Source: DATBGO01 sp963785765
Lineage (GTDB): Bacteria; Actinomycetota; Actinomycetes; Streptosporangiales; Streptosporangiaceae
DNA: 64,000 nucleotides
Direction of reading: 5' to 3'
NCBI GenBank assembly: GCA_963785765.1
Contig: CAWAWM010000004.1
Span: forward strand, 1,054,001-1,118,000
Below are positions 51,290 through 60,036 of this stretch, piece by piece; position 1 is the first letter of the stretch, and each line of letters starts with the position of its first letter. Made by a program: the position numbers and the translations under genes. The notes below the pieces were generated by a model, which worked only from the letters and a program-made list of their open reading frames with translations, made no database searches and was not told where the DNA came from.

Positions 51290-52269
51290 CTTCCTGGTGG
51301 TGGCAGCGGCTGGCCGCCGACGTCTGCCTGGCCGTGGGCGACTAGCCAGGTGAGCGCCTCGTGCAGCGCGCCGAGCGAGCTGAACCGCGGCGCGTAGCCC
51401 AGCGTCTGCCTGGCCCGCGCGGTGCTGGCGGTGATGCTGCGGAACGTGTGCTGGCGGGTCGTCTCGGCGTGCTCGGGACCGACCCGGCGGTCGAACTCCG
51501 GCCAGTCGACGAAGTCGAGCACCGGCTCACGGCCGAACCACCCGGCGACGCCGGTGGCCAGGCCGCGAAGGGTCATCGCCTGCTCGGCCGCCACCTGGAA
51601 GCTGCCGCCGATCGCAGCCGGGCGGGACAGCGCGCGCTCGAATGCCTGTGCCACGTCATCGGCGTGCACGTGATGCAGGACGCCCAGCCCGTGATCAGGC
51701 AGCGCGAGCGGTCGTCCGGTGGCCAGGCTCGTCCAGACGGCGGGATCCAGGTTGCCGGCCGGGGTGATGACCGGCCAGCCGGGCCCGCTGATGTGACCCG
51801 GGTGCAGCACGACAGCGGGCACCCCGAGAGCGCGGGTCTCGCGGTGCAGGAGTGCCTCGATCTCCGCCTTACCCGTCCCGTACTCGCCGTAGGCGGTCCG
51901 CGGCTCATCCTCGGTGACCGGCACCCGCAGGGCCGGACCGTGCACCCAGATGGTCCCGCAGTGCACCAGCAGCGGACGGGACGGACGCAGCGCGTCGATC
52001 AGCTGCTGCGCCGAGGCCGCCGTGAAGCAGACCAGGTCGATCACCACCTCCGGGCGGAGCGCCGCGACCAGGGCGCCGAACGTCCCCGCGGCGTCCTGCT
52101 CCTCGCGGTCGACCGTGACCCTGGTGACCGAGTCCCACTGCGGGCTCGGGTGATAGGGCTCGCGGCGGCCCCGGCTCAGCGCGATCACGTTATGGCCGGA
52201 CCGGACCAGCCGGGGAACCAGGTAGCTACCGATGTGCCCAGTTGCGCCGATGACGACTACGCGGCTCAT
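51280..52269 (-). CDS. NAD-dependent epimerase/dehydratase family protein
   Basis: A 329-residue extended-SDR protein. Visible are the nucleotide motif VVIGATGHIGSYL, a basic residue after strand 2 (ALSRGRREPYH) that suggests NADP, the catalytic Tyr-Lys in YGEYGTGKAE, and HPGHISGPGWPVITP. The ATG at 52269 follows GGAAGGAG. It is convergent with the RmlC-like gene and divergent from an aldo/keto reductase gene (134 bases). It probably acts on a nucleotide sugar or similar carbonyl compound; which one is not readable. Confidence 0.85.
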   Translation of the reverse strand: MSRVVVIGATGHIGSYLVPRLVRSGHNVIALSRGRREPYHPSPQWDSVTRVTVDREEQDAAGTFGALVAALRPEVVIDLVCFTAASAQQLIDALRPSRPLLVHCGTIWVHGPALRVPVTEDEPRTAYGEYGTGKAEIEALLHRETRALGVPAVVLHPGHISGPGWPVITPAGNLDPAVWTSLATGRPLALPDHGLGVLHHVHADDVAQAFERALSRPAAIGGSFQVAAEQAMTLRGLATGVAGWFGREPVLDFVDWPEFDRRVGPEHAETTRQHTFRSITASTARARQTLGYAPRFSSLGALHEALTWLVAHGQADVGGQPLPPPGSQG

Positions 52270-52403
52270 CGCCACGCTCCTTCCGGGATGCCAGTTCCGA
52301 TGCAAAGTGGCTGAGACTGGCCATCAGCTCAGTATCTCCGGTCACCGCCCGCGGCCCGACGCCCCGCTCGGGGCGGCGGCGCGCGGCCGGATAGCGTGCG
52401 GCT

Positions 52404-53324
52404 ATGACGATCCAGACGCGCCCGTTGGGGCGGACCGGAGCCGACGTGACCATCCTCGGGTACGGGGCGATGGAGCTGCGGGGCCAGCAACGAGGACCGG
52501 CGATCGAGGATGCGCAGGCCGGCCTCCTGGGTGCCGTGCTCGACGGCGGGATCAACCTGATCGATACCTCCATCGACTACGGCCGCAGCGAGGAACTCAT
52601 CGGCCGGTACCTCGGCCACCGTCGGGACGAGTATTTCCTGGCCTCGAAGTGCGGATGCATGCTCGGCGACCCGCCACCTGAGGCCAGGCCGCCGGGCCCG
52701 CACGACTACCATCAGGCCAATATCCGGGCCGGGACCGAGCAGAGCCTGCGCAGGCTCGGTACCGACCGGCTCGACTTGCTGCAGGTGCACATCTCACCCA
52801 GCCGCGCCCAGCTGGAAGCGGAGCAGACCATCGAGACGCTCCAGTCGCTGCGGGATGCGGGGAAGATCCGCTTCATCGGGATGTCGGGAACCCTTCCGCA
52901 CCTGCCCGACCACATCGCGATGGGCGTCTTCGACGTTTTCCAGATCCCCTACTCGGCGGTCCAGCGCGAGCATGAGGACCTCATCACCACCGCCGCCGCG
53001 GCGGGCGCAGGCACGCTGATCAGGGGCGGCGCCGCGCGTGGCGCCCCGGCGGAAGATAAGGACTGGCGGCGGGGGCCGATCGGGCTCGCCGAGGGCGAAG
53101 GCCGGCGCCGCTGGGAGTCCTCCGGCGTGCAGGACATTCTCGGGGACATGACCCCCCTGGAGTTCGTGCTGCGGTTCACGCTCAGCCACCCCGGCCTGTC
53201 CAGCGCCATCGTCGGCACCGCCAACCTGAACCATCTGCGGTCCAACCTGGCCAGCGCCGAGAACGGGCCACTGCCCGCGGATCTCTACGAGGAAGCCAAG
53301 CGCCGCCTGCCAGCGGGACCGTAA
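52404..53324 (+). CDS. Aldo/keto reductase
   Basis: A 306-residue TIM-barrel reductase. Motifs are GRTGADVTILGYGAMEL, LIDTSIDYGRSEELIG (Asp, Tyr), YFLASKCG (Lys) and LDLLQVHISPS; the catalytic His position reads VHIS. The nucleotide-binding end SSAIVGTANLNHLRSN is standard. It belongs to the general oxidoreductase subgroup rather than the YghZ type found at 32.7 kb. Start ATG 52404. Substrate unknown. Confidence 0.87.
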   Translation: MTIQTRPLGRTGADVTILGYGAMELRGQQRGPAIEDAQAGLLGAVLDGGINLIDTSIDYGRSEELIGRYLGHRRDEYFLASKCGCMLGDPPPEARPPGPHDYHQANIRAGTEQSLRRLGTDRLDLLQVHISPSRAQLEAEQTIETLQSLRDAGKIRFIGMSGTLPHLPDHIAMGVFDVFQIPYSAVQREHEDLITTAAAAGAGTLIRGGAARGAPAEDKDWRRGPIGLAEGEGRRRWESSGVQDILGDMTPLEFVLRFTLSHPGLSSAIVGTANLNHLRSNLASAENGPLPADLYEEAKRRLPAGP

Positions 53325-53334
53325 TGCCCGCCGG

Positions 53335-53907
53335 TCAGTGCTCGCCGACGGTCTCGGTGACGGCGGCACTGATCGTTCGCGCATCCGGCCGGACAGCTTC
53401 GCCCGCGACCAGGACCGTCGGGGTGGCACTGACCCCGGCCGCGGTGGCGCGCGCGGTCACATACTGCGGCCAGTCCAGGTAGGGCGCAGCGGACAAGCAA
53501 TCGGCGAACGCCGCGCCGGCGAGCCCGGCGGCCCGGCCGAGGCCGGCGAGTTCAGCGTTGCTTAGCCCCGGGCCGCCCTCGGGCGGCTGGTGGACGAAGA
53601 GCTCATGGGCATAGTCGGGGAACCGGCCCCGGTCCGCCGCGCAGCCGGATGCGGCGGCCGCCCGGGTCGAGTAGTTCGTCGTCGAGGCCTCGTCGAGGAA
53701 GTTCATCGGGTGGTAGGCCAGCCGGGCCAGCCGGTCGGCGACCAGGCTGGCCAGGGCCGGCGCCGCGGCCAGCTCAAATCGGCGGCAGAACGGGCACAGG
53801 AAGTCGATGTATATGTCGACTAGGACCTGGCCGTCCCCGACGACCACCCCGTCGCCCTGGGGTGTCGCGCTGGCCGGAACGCGGCCGGGGGTGATCGGGT
53901 GGGTCAT
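53335..53907 (-). CDS. DsbA-like thioredoxin-fold protein
   Basis: A 190-residue protein with the thioredoxin/DsbA fold: strand and active site LVDIYIDFLCPFCRRFEL with a CPFC redox pair, a helical insert (FVHQPPEGGPGLSNAELAGLGRAAGLAGAAFADCL), and the cis-Pro loop SATPTVLVAG. DsbA-like proteins are normally exported. This one has no signal peptide or membrane anchor (MTHPITPGRVPASATPQGDG), so it may work in the cytosol or its true start may lie elsewhere. It is convergent with the aldo/keto reductase gene (10 bases). Confidence 0.83.
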   Translation of the reverse strand: MTHPITPGRVPASATPQGDGVVVGDGQVLVDIYIDFLCPFCRRFELAAAPALASLVADRLARLAYHPMNFLDEASTTNYSTRAAAASGCAADRGRFPDYAHELFVHQPPEGGPGLSNAELAGLGRAAGLAGAAFADCLSAAPYLDWPQYVTARATAAGVSATPTVLVAGEAVRPDARTISAAVTETVGEH

Positions 53908-54083
53908 GGCCCCTCCGGAGTGTTGACCGTCACGGTGGTCGTTTCAGCATCTCAATACCGCGCCGGGGCCGCGTCGGCGGGTATAGATGGCGCAGCGGGG
54001 GGATCCCCGGCCGCTGTGCCCTGGCCGGGCCGCTGGTCACGGGGCAGCGATGCGGCATTGACGCGAACGGGAGGGGCTTTTCG

Positions 54084-54995
54084 ATGCCAGGCAGCCGGTT
54101 CGATATCGGGGGCGTGCGGGGCAACCGGCTGGTGCTGTGGGGCGAGCGGCGGCTTGAGCACCACTCGAGCGGACGGCTCGGTAGCCTCGCCGTTGGCTGG
54201 CTGCAACGGTACGCGGAGTCGAGCGAGTACTCTGCTGCGGCCCTGGTCCTCGGCACCTTCTTATCCATGGTTCCGGCGCTGCTGGCCGTGTATGCCCTGG
54301 CCGATCTGTCCGCGGGCGCGGGGAACGGCATCGCCCAGCACCTGATCTACCGGCTGCATATTCACGAGCCGGCCATCGCGCTGGTGGTGTCAGCGTTCGG
54401 AAGCGAGGCCAGCAACGCGGCGGCCGCCTCGGTCGTCGGCCTGCTGGGCTTCCTGATCTTCGGGCTCGGGCTAGGAAAGATCGTCCAGGATGTCTACGCC
54501 AGGGCCTGGCGCATCCGGGTCGGCTCGCCTGCTGACCGGTGGCGCTACGCAATCTGGTTCGTCGTCTCGATGGGCCTGCTGGGCCTGCAGGTGACGGAGG
54601 AATCGATTGTCTCGTCGTTAGGCTGGGTGCTGATCAGCCCGATCGGATTCGCCGTCCTCACCGCATTCTGGCTGTGGACGCCGTGGTTCCTGCTGCACGG
54701 TCGGATAAGACTGGCCCAGCTACTTCCCGGCGCACTGCTCGTGGCGGTGACGTACATGGGCGCGTCGACCGTTTCCGAGTTCTTACTCGGCTACTGGATC
54801 ACCGACAACGGACGGCTCTTCGGCTCCTTCGGAGTTGTCCTCGCGCTGCTGGCCTGGGGGCAGGTCGTGGCTGGGATCTGGTTCGCCTGCGGCATCTTCT
54901 CGCCCGTCTACGCCGAGTGGCGGGCCGGCTGGACGCGGGATGGGGTGTCACCTTTCGGCGGCTATCAGCGCGTCTTCGGTCAAGCTGAGCGCTAA
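54084..54995 (+). CDS. YihY/BrkB-like inner membrane protein
   Basis: A 303-residue protein with about six membrane helices (SAAALVLGTFLSMVPALLAVYALADL, AASVVGLLGFLIFGLGLGKIVQDVY, YAIWFVVSMGLLGLQV, LISPIGFAVLTAFWLWTPWFLLHG, LLPGALLVAVTYMGASTVSEFLLGYW, LFGSFGVVLALLAWGQVVAGIWFACGIFSPVYAEW). The layout and the late GSFGVVLALLAWGQV helix match the YihY/virulence factor BrkB family, whose function is unknown. ATG 54084. Its stop overlaps the stop of the convergent sacsin-like gene by two bases. Confidence 0.75.
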   Translation: MPGSRFDIGGVRGNRLVLWGERRLEHHSSGRLGSLAVGWLQRYAESSEYSAAALVLGTFLSMVPALLAVYALADLSAGAGNGIAQHLIYRLHIHEPAIALVVSAFGSEASNAAAASVVGLLGFLIFGLGLGKIVQDVYARAWRIRVGSPADRWRYAIWFVVSMGLLGLQVTEESIVSSLGWVLISPIGFAVLTAFWLWTPWFLLHGRIRLAQLLPGALLVAVTYMGASTVSEFLLGYWITDNGRLFGSFGVVLALLAWGQVVAGIWFACGIFSPVYAEWRAGWTRDGVSPFGGYQRVFGQAER

Positions 54996-57478
54996 TCGGC
55001 CGCCGCTCGCTTCCTGAGCTCATCCTCGATGGTCGCCACCAAGTCCGGATTCGCGCTCAGGCCCAACAGGACTTCCGGCGGCAGCCCGAGTTGACGGCTC
55101 GCTTCCGCCACCACCGACTGGATCATGCCCAGAGCTTTGGCCAGGGCCTCATCCCGCTTGTAGGTCGACGGCAGGTCATCAAGCGAGAGCTCGGCTGGCC
55201 GGCGGAACGTTCCGTCCGGTCCGGGAAGCCACGCCGCGCCCGTCGCGGCCAGGCCGATCGCTGAGCTGATGTGCTCCCGGCCGGAGTCCCTGAACTCCTG
55301 GCGGACTGACTTCTCGATGACGCCGGCGACGAGGTGCCCGTTCGGGGCGAGCAGCACGTTCCATACGTATTCCGACCGAGCCTGGCCGGGCCGGCGCAGC
55401 GCGAAGTCCAGGCCGTCGAGCTCCGCACCGGGATCGAATCCCCCGATGCCACGTTCGTGCCGGGCGAATTCGTCGGCGATGACGACATACCCGACCTGAT
55501 CGGCGGTTCGCGCATGCAGCGCGACGTCCTCCCGGACACCCATGCCGCGCAGCTGAACGAGCCACGGCCCGTAAGCGTCGCCGGCGAACCAGGCGTCAGG
55601 GTTCCCGTCAAAATAGCTTTCCAGGTCTTTGGTCCGCTGGTACAAGACGGTCGGCACCATCAGGCGCCGCTCCCCCGTGGCCGCGTTCTCGCCGACCAGG
55701 AAGGCGGTGTGCTGTAGCTGATCGAGAAGCTCCTGCCGTCGGCCGGCCGTCGATGATGCCAGCGCGCGACAGACACATTCAAGATCAGCATCGTGCTGCG
55801 CTGCGTCCAGATCCGCGACGTCCAGGCCGCGGTACCTGGGCAGGACGTTGTCCAGTACCTCGGCCACCACGTCCGGCTCGGTGAACGTCAGCGCTTCCAG
55901 AAAATGCCGGGCGCCAGGGACTTCCGCAACGGCGCGCCGTACCGTCGGGAACCCGGTCGCGCCCGGACCAGGCAGGTATGCGGCCGGGCGGTCCCCGGCG
56001 CCGAATGGGGCGACCTGGCTGCCATCTTCGAGCCTGATGATCGGTCTGGCCCGCGCCGGGCCCGGCTGCTCGCCCGGGAATTCCGGCGCCCGCCACAGCC
56101 CGGAGCTGCGATGCAGGAACATATAGAAGCGGCTGATCCAGGCGTCTGACTGCCCCGCGAGAAATTCGCCGCTGGCTGTGGTGACGACGGCTTCCGGCGT
56201 TACTTCATCGATGCCGAGCTCTTCGGTGAGGTATCGCCACAGCACCGGGGTCCGGTTTTCGGTGATGGACTCATGCGCGAAAGCCAGCGGCCGGCCGGCT
56301 CCGTAGAGCGCGCCGAGCTGATCGGGCGGCAGCAGCTCGCGAAGCCCGGCGTCGCGGGCCAGCCGCACCTCACCGGCGGCACCGTAGCCGCCCCCGGCCA
56401 GCGGGATGAGCTGCTCCCTGGCCAGCGCCGCGCGCACCGCGTCGAACAGCGGGCGGAACATCGTGCCTGGCTGGAATCGCGCGACGTCGACCGGCAGCGC
56501 CTGCAGCACATCGGCGGTCAGCAGCCCGTCATCGCGGAGCTCCAGGAGCACCTCGGCGAGCAGCGCCGCCGTCTCGCGAACCAGCGCCTGGTTCGACGGA
56601 TCGTGATCGGGAACGTTGTCGCGAGCTGGCGTGGTCCGGTAAGGCCCCTGGATCAGGAAGCCGAGGAAGGTCTCCTTCTGGGTGGGAAAGAACACGACCA
56701 GCGGGGCGTCGGCACGCCGCACGAGCACGGGCCGGCCACCGGCGGTGCCGACGCGGAAGGCTATCTCGACCCGGAGCGCCGGCTGCCCGAGATCGTCGAG
56801 CTGACGGTGCCAGACGAACCACGCCTCGTCCTGGCGGCCGGGCCCGCTCGTCAGGGTTACCTGACGGCTTGACCCGCTGCGGCTGGCCGCCGTGCGCTGC
56901 AGGACCGACTCCGTGATCTGAATGCCCCGCACCCGGACCCGTTCGATGTTTCTGAGGAACAGCAGGGTGCCGGGCTCGATCCGGTTCAGGGCCGCGGCGA
57001 TCTCCGGCACGGCCACTGCCGCGGCCAGGGTGTCATGGTCGAAGGGGAAGACGAAGACCGTCCCGGAGGCGGGCCCATCCAGCGGATCCGCGGCGAACGG
57101 CCGGACGTACCGCTCGATCCGGAAGTGCTCGTCCGAGCTGTGGACACTCGGGGTCTTGGTGTACGCGTACACCGACTTGAACCCGATGCCGAACTTACCG
57201 ATCTTCGTGAGATCCGCGGACTTCCCGCTCTGGCCGACCCCGCACAAGCCGCGAACGTCGGCTTCGGTGAAGGGCCGGCCATCGTGCCGCACCTCGAGGC
57301 GGTCCTCGAACAGCTCGAAGGCCAGCTCGGTCGCGCCCGCGTCCTCGGCGTTCTGGATCAGCTCGAAGATGAAGTGGGTGCGCTCGCTGTAGAGCTGCCC
57401 GAGCAGATCGAGGACAGCCGTGTCCCAGCCGTAGCGGGCAATGTTCTCGTCGCGGATCTTCCCGTAGTCAGCGGACAC
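54992..57478 (-). CDS. Sacsin N-terminal-like GHKL ATPase domain protein
   Basis: An 828-residue soluble protein. The N-terminal 200 residues are an Hsp90-like GHKL ATP-binding domain: N-box Glu39, Asn43 and Asp46 (FELIQNAEDAG), the G1 region VRHDGRPFTEADVRGLCGVGQSGK, and lid motif GKFGIGFKSVY. The rest has no domain I recognise and lacks the DUF3883/NOV end of longer relatives. Sacsin-like proteins in bacteria are found near restriction and other defence genes; no nuclease or methylase is adjacent here. Start GTG 57478 was preferred because GGAGGT lies seven bases upstream; a longer start at 57556 would overlap the MmcQ gene. Confidence 0.82.
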   Translation of the reverse strand: MSADYGKIRDENIARYGWDTAVLDLLGQLYSERTHFIFELIQNAEDAGATELAFELFEDRLEVRHDGRPFTEADVRGLCGVGQSGKSADLTKIGKFGIGFKSVYAYTKTPSVHSSDEHFRIERYVRPFAADPLDGPASGTVFVFPFDHDTLAAAVAVPEIAAALNRIEPGTLLFLRNIERVRVRGIQITESVLQRTAASRSGSSRQVTLTSGPGRQDEAWFVWHRQLDDLGQPALRVEIAFRVGTAGGRPVLVRRADAPLVVFFPTQKETFLGFLIQGPYRTTPARDNVPDHDPSNQALVRETAALLAEVLLELRDDGLLTADVLQALPVDVARFQPGTMFRPLFDAVRAALAREQLIPLAGGGYGAAGEVRLARDAGLRELLPPDQLGALYGAGRPLAFAHESITENRTPVLWRYLTEELGIDEVTPEAVVTTASGEFLAGQSDAWISRFYMFLHRSSGLWRAPEFPGEQPGPARARPIIRLEDGSQVAPFGAGDRPAAYLPGPGATGFPTVRRAVAEVPGARHFLEALTFTEPDVVAEVLDNVLPRYRGLDVADLDAAQHDADLECVCRALASSTAGRRQELLDQLQHTAFLVGENAATGERRLMVPTVLYQRTKDLESYFDGNPDAWFAGDAYGPWLVQLRGMGVREDVALHARTADQVGYVVIADEFARHERGIGGFDPGAELDGLDFALRRPGQARSEYVWNVLLAPNGHLVAGVIEKSVRQEFRDSGREHISSAIGLAATGAAWLPGPDGTFRRPAELSLDDLPSTYKRDEALAKALGMIQSVVAEASRQLGLPPEVLLGLSANPDLVATIEDELRKRAAAD

Positions 57479-57492
57479 CCAGTGACCTCCAT

Positions 57493-57873
57493 CTAGACGC
57501 GGCTGCCACCCCGCGTGCTCCCGGCCGGCGGGGGGTGATTCGCGCGCATCCGCCACGCGTCGGTCACGAGTTCCGCCAGCCGCCCGGCATCCACCTCCGC
57601 CAGCCGCAGCAGCACCAACGGCAAGCCGTCGTAACCGGGCACGGTGAAGAAGATCTCCGGCTCACCCAGCAGGAGCGCCTGCTTCTCCGCCTCGTCCCCG
57701 ACGAACAGCACCGCGATGTCGGTCCGGATGCGCCTGCGCTGGCCCGGCCTCCGCTCAGGATAGGACCAGATGAACCCCTTGTCGGCGACCCGGAAGTCGA
57801 AGCCGTCGCTGTCGATCTCCGCCACGCCGGGCAGGGCCAGCGCGAGGCGGCGTACGTCACCGGCATCAGCCAC
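57493..57873 (-). CDS. MmcQ/YjbR family protein
   Basis: A 126-residue protein of the MmcQ/YjbR (CyaY-like fold) family: VRRLALALPGVAEIDSDGFDFRVADKGFIWSYPERR, then EKQALLLGEPEIFFTVPGYDGLPLVLLRLAEVDAGRLAELVTDAWRMRA. Often described as a DNA-binding or uncharacterised protein. Start GTG 57873 follows GGGAGGG. It ends 14 bases before the sacsin-like start on the same strand, so the two are probably co-transcribed; what that means for function is unclear. Confidence 0.83.
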   Translation of the reverse strand: MADAGDVRRLALALPGVAEIDSDGFDFRVADKGFIWSYPERRPGQRRRIRTDIAVLFVGDEAEKQALLLGEPEIFFTVPGYDGLPLVLLRLAEVDAGRLAELVTDAWRMRANHPPPAGSTRGGSRV

Positions 57874-57999
57874 TGGGTCCCTCCCGGATCGCGCCACCCG
57901 TATGCGCACAGGTTAGGCTGGCCCGATCGCCTGGTCGACCCACGCCACGCCGGCCCGGTTAGCCCAGGCTGGTGCGCCGCCGCAGTCGAAGCAGCGGCC

Positions 58000-58452
58000 T
58001 CAGGTGGTGGCTATGGGCCCCTGCTCCGGCCAGCCAGCGGCCGCGCCCGGCGCGCCCGGCAGCGTAACCAGCGTCCCCTCTGGTGCGCCGCCGAGGTAAG
58101 CCCAGATCTTGTTCAGCTCGGACTGGTAATAGAGCGCGTCCAAGCCGAAGATGAAGCTGGCGATCAGGCCGAGCACGCCGTTGCAGCTGGACGCCAGGCC
58201 CGCCGCCGCTTGCATCTGGCCGATCCGCTCGCCGGTCTTGTAGATCGAGACGAACGGCGGCACGATGATGAAGGCACCGAGCGTGATGGCGAGTACCGCC
58301 AGTCCCGGGCTCACGATGATCCGCTCGTCCAGGTCACGCGCCTCACGGTTGATCTTGTACCACCAGACTATGCGGTAGATGCCTAATGTGATCAACGGCC
58401 AGACCAGCCAGACGAGGAAAATGTTCCTGGTCTTTCCCATGCGTCCGGTCAT
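58000..58452 (-). CDS. DUF4234 family membrane protein
   Basis: A 150-residue membrane protein with three or four helices (NIFLVWLVWPLITLGIYRIVWWYKINREARDL, SPGLAVLAITLGAFIIVPPFVSIYKTGERI, VLGLIASFIFGLDALYYQSELNKIWAYLG). These match the DUF4234 pattern, including the LGIYRIVWWYKINRE and YYQSELNKIW regions. Function unknown. Start ATG 58452; ATG 58440 (MGKTRN) is possible. It is divergent from the next gene across 187 bases. Confidence 0.8.
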   Translation of the reverse strand: MTGRMGKTRNIFLVWLVWPLITLGIYRIVWWYKINREARDLDERIIVSPGLAVLAITLGAFIIVPPFVSIYKTGERIGQMQAAAGLASSCNGVLGLIASFIFGLDALYYQSELNKIWAYLGGAPEGTLVTLPGAPGAAAGWPEQGPIATT

Positions 58453-58639
58453 TTCTCGCCCGCCCCTTCATCCGCTTAACTGCGGAAAATTTGCCATCCG
58501 TCATCCCCGCTTACGCATGGTAGGCGGCATCCAGCCGGACGTCAGTCAGACTCGATGATCGGGACGCAGCGGGTCGCCGAATTCAGCCCCGGAGGCCTCG
58601 TTATGGTGACCGGACGGGCGGGGTCTTAGGATCAAGCCG

Positions 58640-59263
58640 ATGCGACGCGAGTCTTCGACGGTGGTTGTCCTGGTCGGCGAGGTGGGCGACGGACTGCTGG
58701 CCGGGCTCGGCCGGTCTCAGAATGTGTCCGTGGCCCGCAGGCCGGCCACCGGGGCCGGCCAGCCGGCCGCGGCGGAACCCGCGGCCGTGCGGCCCGGCTG
58801 GGAGGCGGGCGCCCTGGCCATGCGGGAGGCGGCGCGGCGGCGGTCGACCTACGTCATCGTCCCGGACGACCCGTTGGCCGATGTCGCGGCGGAATGGCGG
58901 GCAATGTGGGAGGGGCCAGGCGGGTCGCGGGGCGCGGCCGGATTCGAGGAGCGCGCCGCCGAGGCGCTGGCTGCCTGGCGAGACAAGCGGTTCGAGCTGC
59001 CCGACTACTACCTGGTCGTGCCCGCGGCCGGGCCGGCCGGCACCGGCCCCGACCTGTACCTGGGCCCGCTGCGGGCCGTGCGCCCGCGCCGGGTCGCGGT
59101 GGCCGGCCTCGCCGACAGCTCGGCGACCCGGACCACCCGGGTGCTGGATGCGCTCGGCTCCTTGGCGCACGGGCCGTGGTGGCCGCCGCTCGATGAGCTG
59201 CTCGATAAGGCCCGCCGGTTTTACGCCGGCGGCCTCACCGAGACGCAGCTGGCTACGACCTAG
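58640..59263 (+). CDS. Conserved hypothetical protein, 207 aa
   Basis: No family recognised. An alpha/beta protein: strand TVVVLVGEVGDGLLAGLG, a Pro/Ala-rich insert, then REAARRRSTYVIVPDDPLADVAAEWRAMWEG, a helical stretch (ERAAEALAAWRDKRFELPDYYLVV) and LRAVRPRRVAVAGLADSSATRTTRVLDALGSLAHGPWWPPLDELLDKARRFYAGG. No signal peptide or membrane segment. It is divergent from the DUF4234 gene and convergent with the DUF4232 gene. Protein-like composition and codon use support a real gene. Confidence 0.65.
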   Translation: MRRESSTVVVLVGEVGDGLLAGLGRSQNVSVARRPATGAGQPAAAEPAAVRPGWEAGALAMREAARRRSTYVIVPDDPLADVAAEWRAMWEGPGGSRGAAGFEERAAEALAAWRDKRFELPDYYLVVPAAGPAGTGPDLYLGPLRAVRPRRVAVAGLADSSATRTTRVLDALGSLAHGPWWPPLDELLDKARRFYAGGLTETQLATT

Positions 59264-59323
59264 CCGATCCGCCGCCCGGGCGGGCCAGGCCGGCGGCCGC
59301 CGCGCCGCCCTGCGCGCCGCCGG

Positions 59324-59914
59324 TCAGCGGCTGAATCCGGGGATGCCGGTGCCCGTCACGGTAGTGCGGACGGTGAGGAATCTCGGGCCGGTCTTCTTGC
59401 AGGCCTTGAACGGGAACGAAACCACGGTCGCGGCATGGTCGTTCGGCGGGAAGACCCGCAGCCCGATGGCGTTCGCGGGGTGGCAGGCCGATGCGGAGAA
59501 GAACGCCACGTCGACGATCAGCAGCAGGACATGGGCGGTCGCGCCGCGGCGGAGGGTGACCAGGTGCGTGGGATCGGAGTGATCGCGCCCCGCCGCGCGG
59601 CCGAGCTGATGCCCGCCGAGGCCGACGGCCGATACGCCGGGAAAGCCGAGCAGCGTGCAGGTGTGATGTGAGGTATTGGACAGCTCGAGCTGATAGGCCG
59701 TGGTACCGGCCGCGCCGTCACCAGGGACGCCGATCCAGGCCGTGAGGTCGGAGGTCGCGCATTTCGGCGCTGCTGCTGCCGAGGCGGCAGGCTGTGCTGC
59801 TGCCGAGGCGGCAGGCTGTCCGGGCGCGGCCAGCGCGGCCGCGGGCATGAGGACCGCGGCGCAGGTCATTGCTACGGCGGTCGCCCTCCGCCGGGTACGG
59901 CTGATCGGTTTCAT
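59324..59914 (-). CDS. Exported DUF4232 domain protein
   Basis: A 196-residue secreted protein: signal peptide (MKPISRTRRRATAVAMTCAAVLMPAAALAAPG), a short Ala/Gln/Pro repeat, then a DUF4232 beta domain (LTAWIGVPGDGAAGTTAYQLELSNTSHHTCTLLGFPGVSAVGLGGHQLG ... THLVTLRRGATAHVLLLIVDV ... NAIGLRVFPPN). The four Cys of the domain could form disulfides. Function unknown; common on actinomycete cell surfaces. Start ATG 59914 has GAGG six bases upstream; ATG 59920 is possible. A 24-bp direct repeat at about 59770-59818 encodes two copies of AAQPAASA. Confidence 0.8.
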   Translation of the reverse strand: MKPISRTRRRATAVAMTCAAVLMPAAALAAPGQPAASAAAQPAASAAAAPKCATSDLTAWIGVPGDGAAGTTAYQLELSNTSHHTCTLLGFPGVSAVGLGGHQLGRAAGRDHSDPTHLVTLRRGATAHVLLLIVDVAFFSASACHPANAIGLRVFPPNDHAATVVSFPFKACKKTGPRFLTVRTTVTGTGIPGFSR

Positions 59915-60036
59915 GTCCATCCTCTTCTCGGGTCGGGCCGGTTGATCGGCAGCCCAGCTACCCATGAAGAGCGCGTCCCGGCGATCCAGATACGTCATTC
60001 GCTGGCCGCGAGCCGACCACCCGCGGTCGACGGCGC

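Noticed and set aside
54084..57873. Known multi-gene defence system (DISARM, BREX, Wadjet type)
   Set aside because: Only the GHKL ATPase is suggestive; helicase, methylase, nuclease and other hallmark genes are absent.
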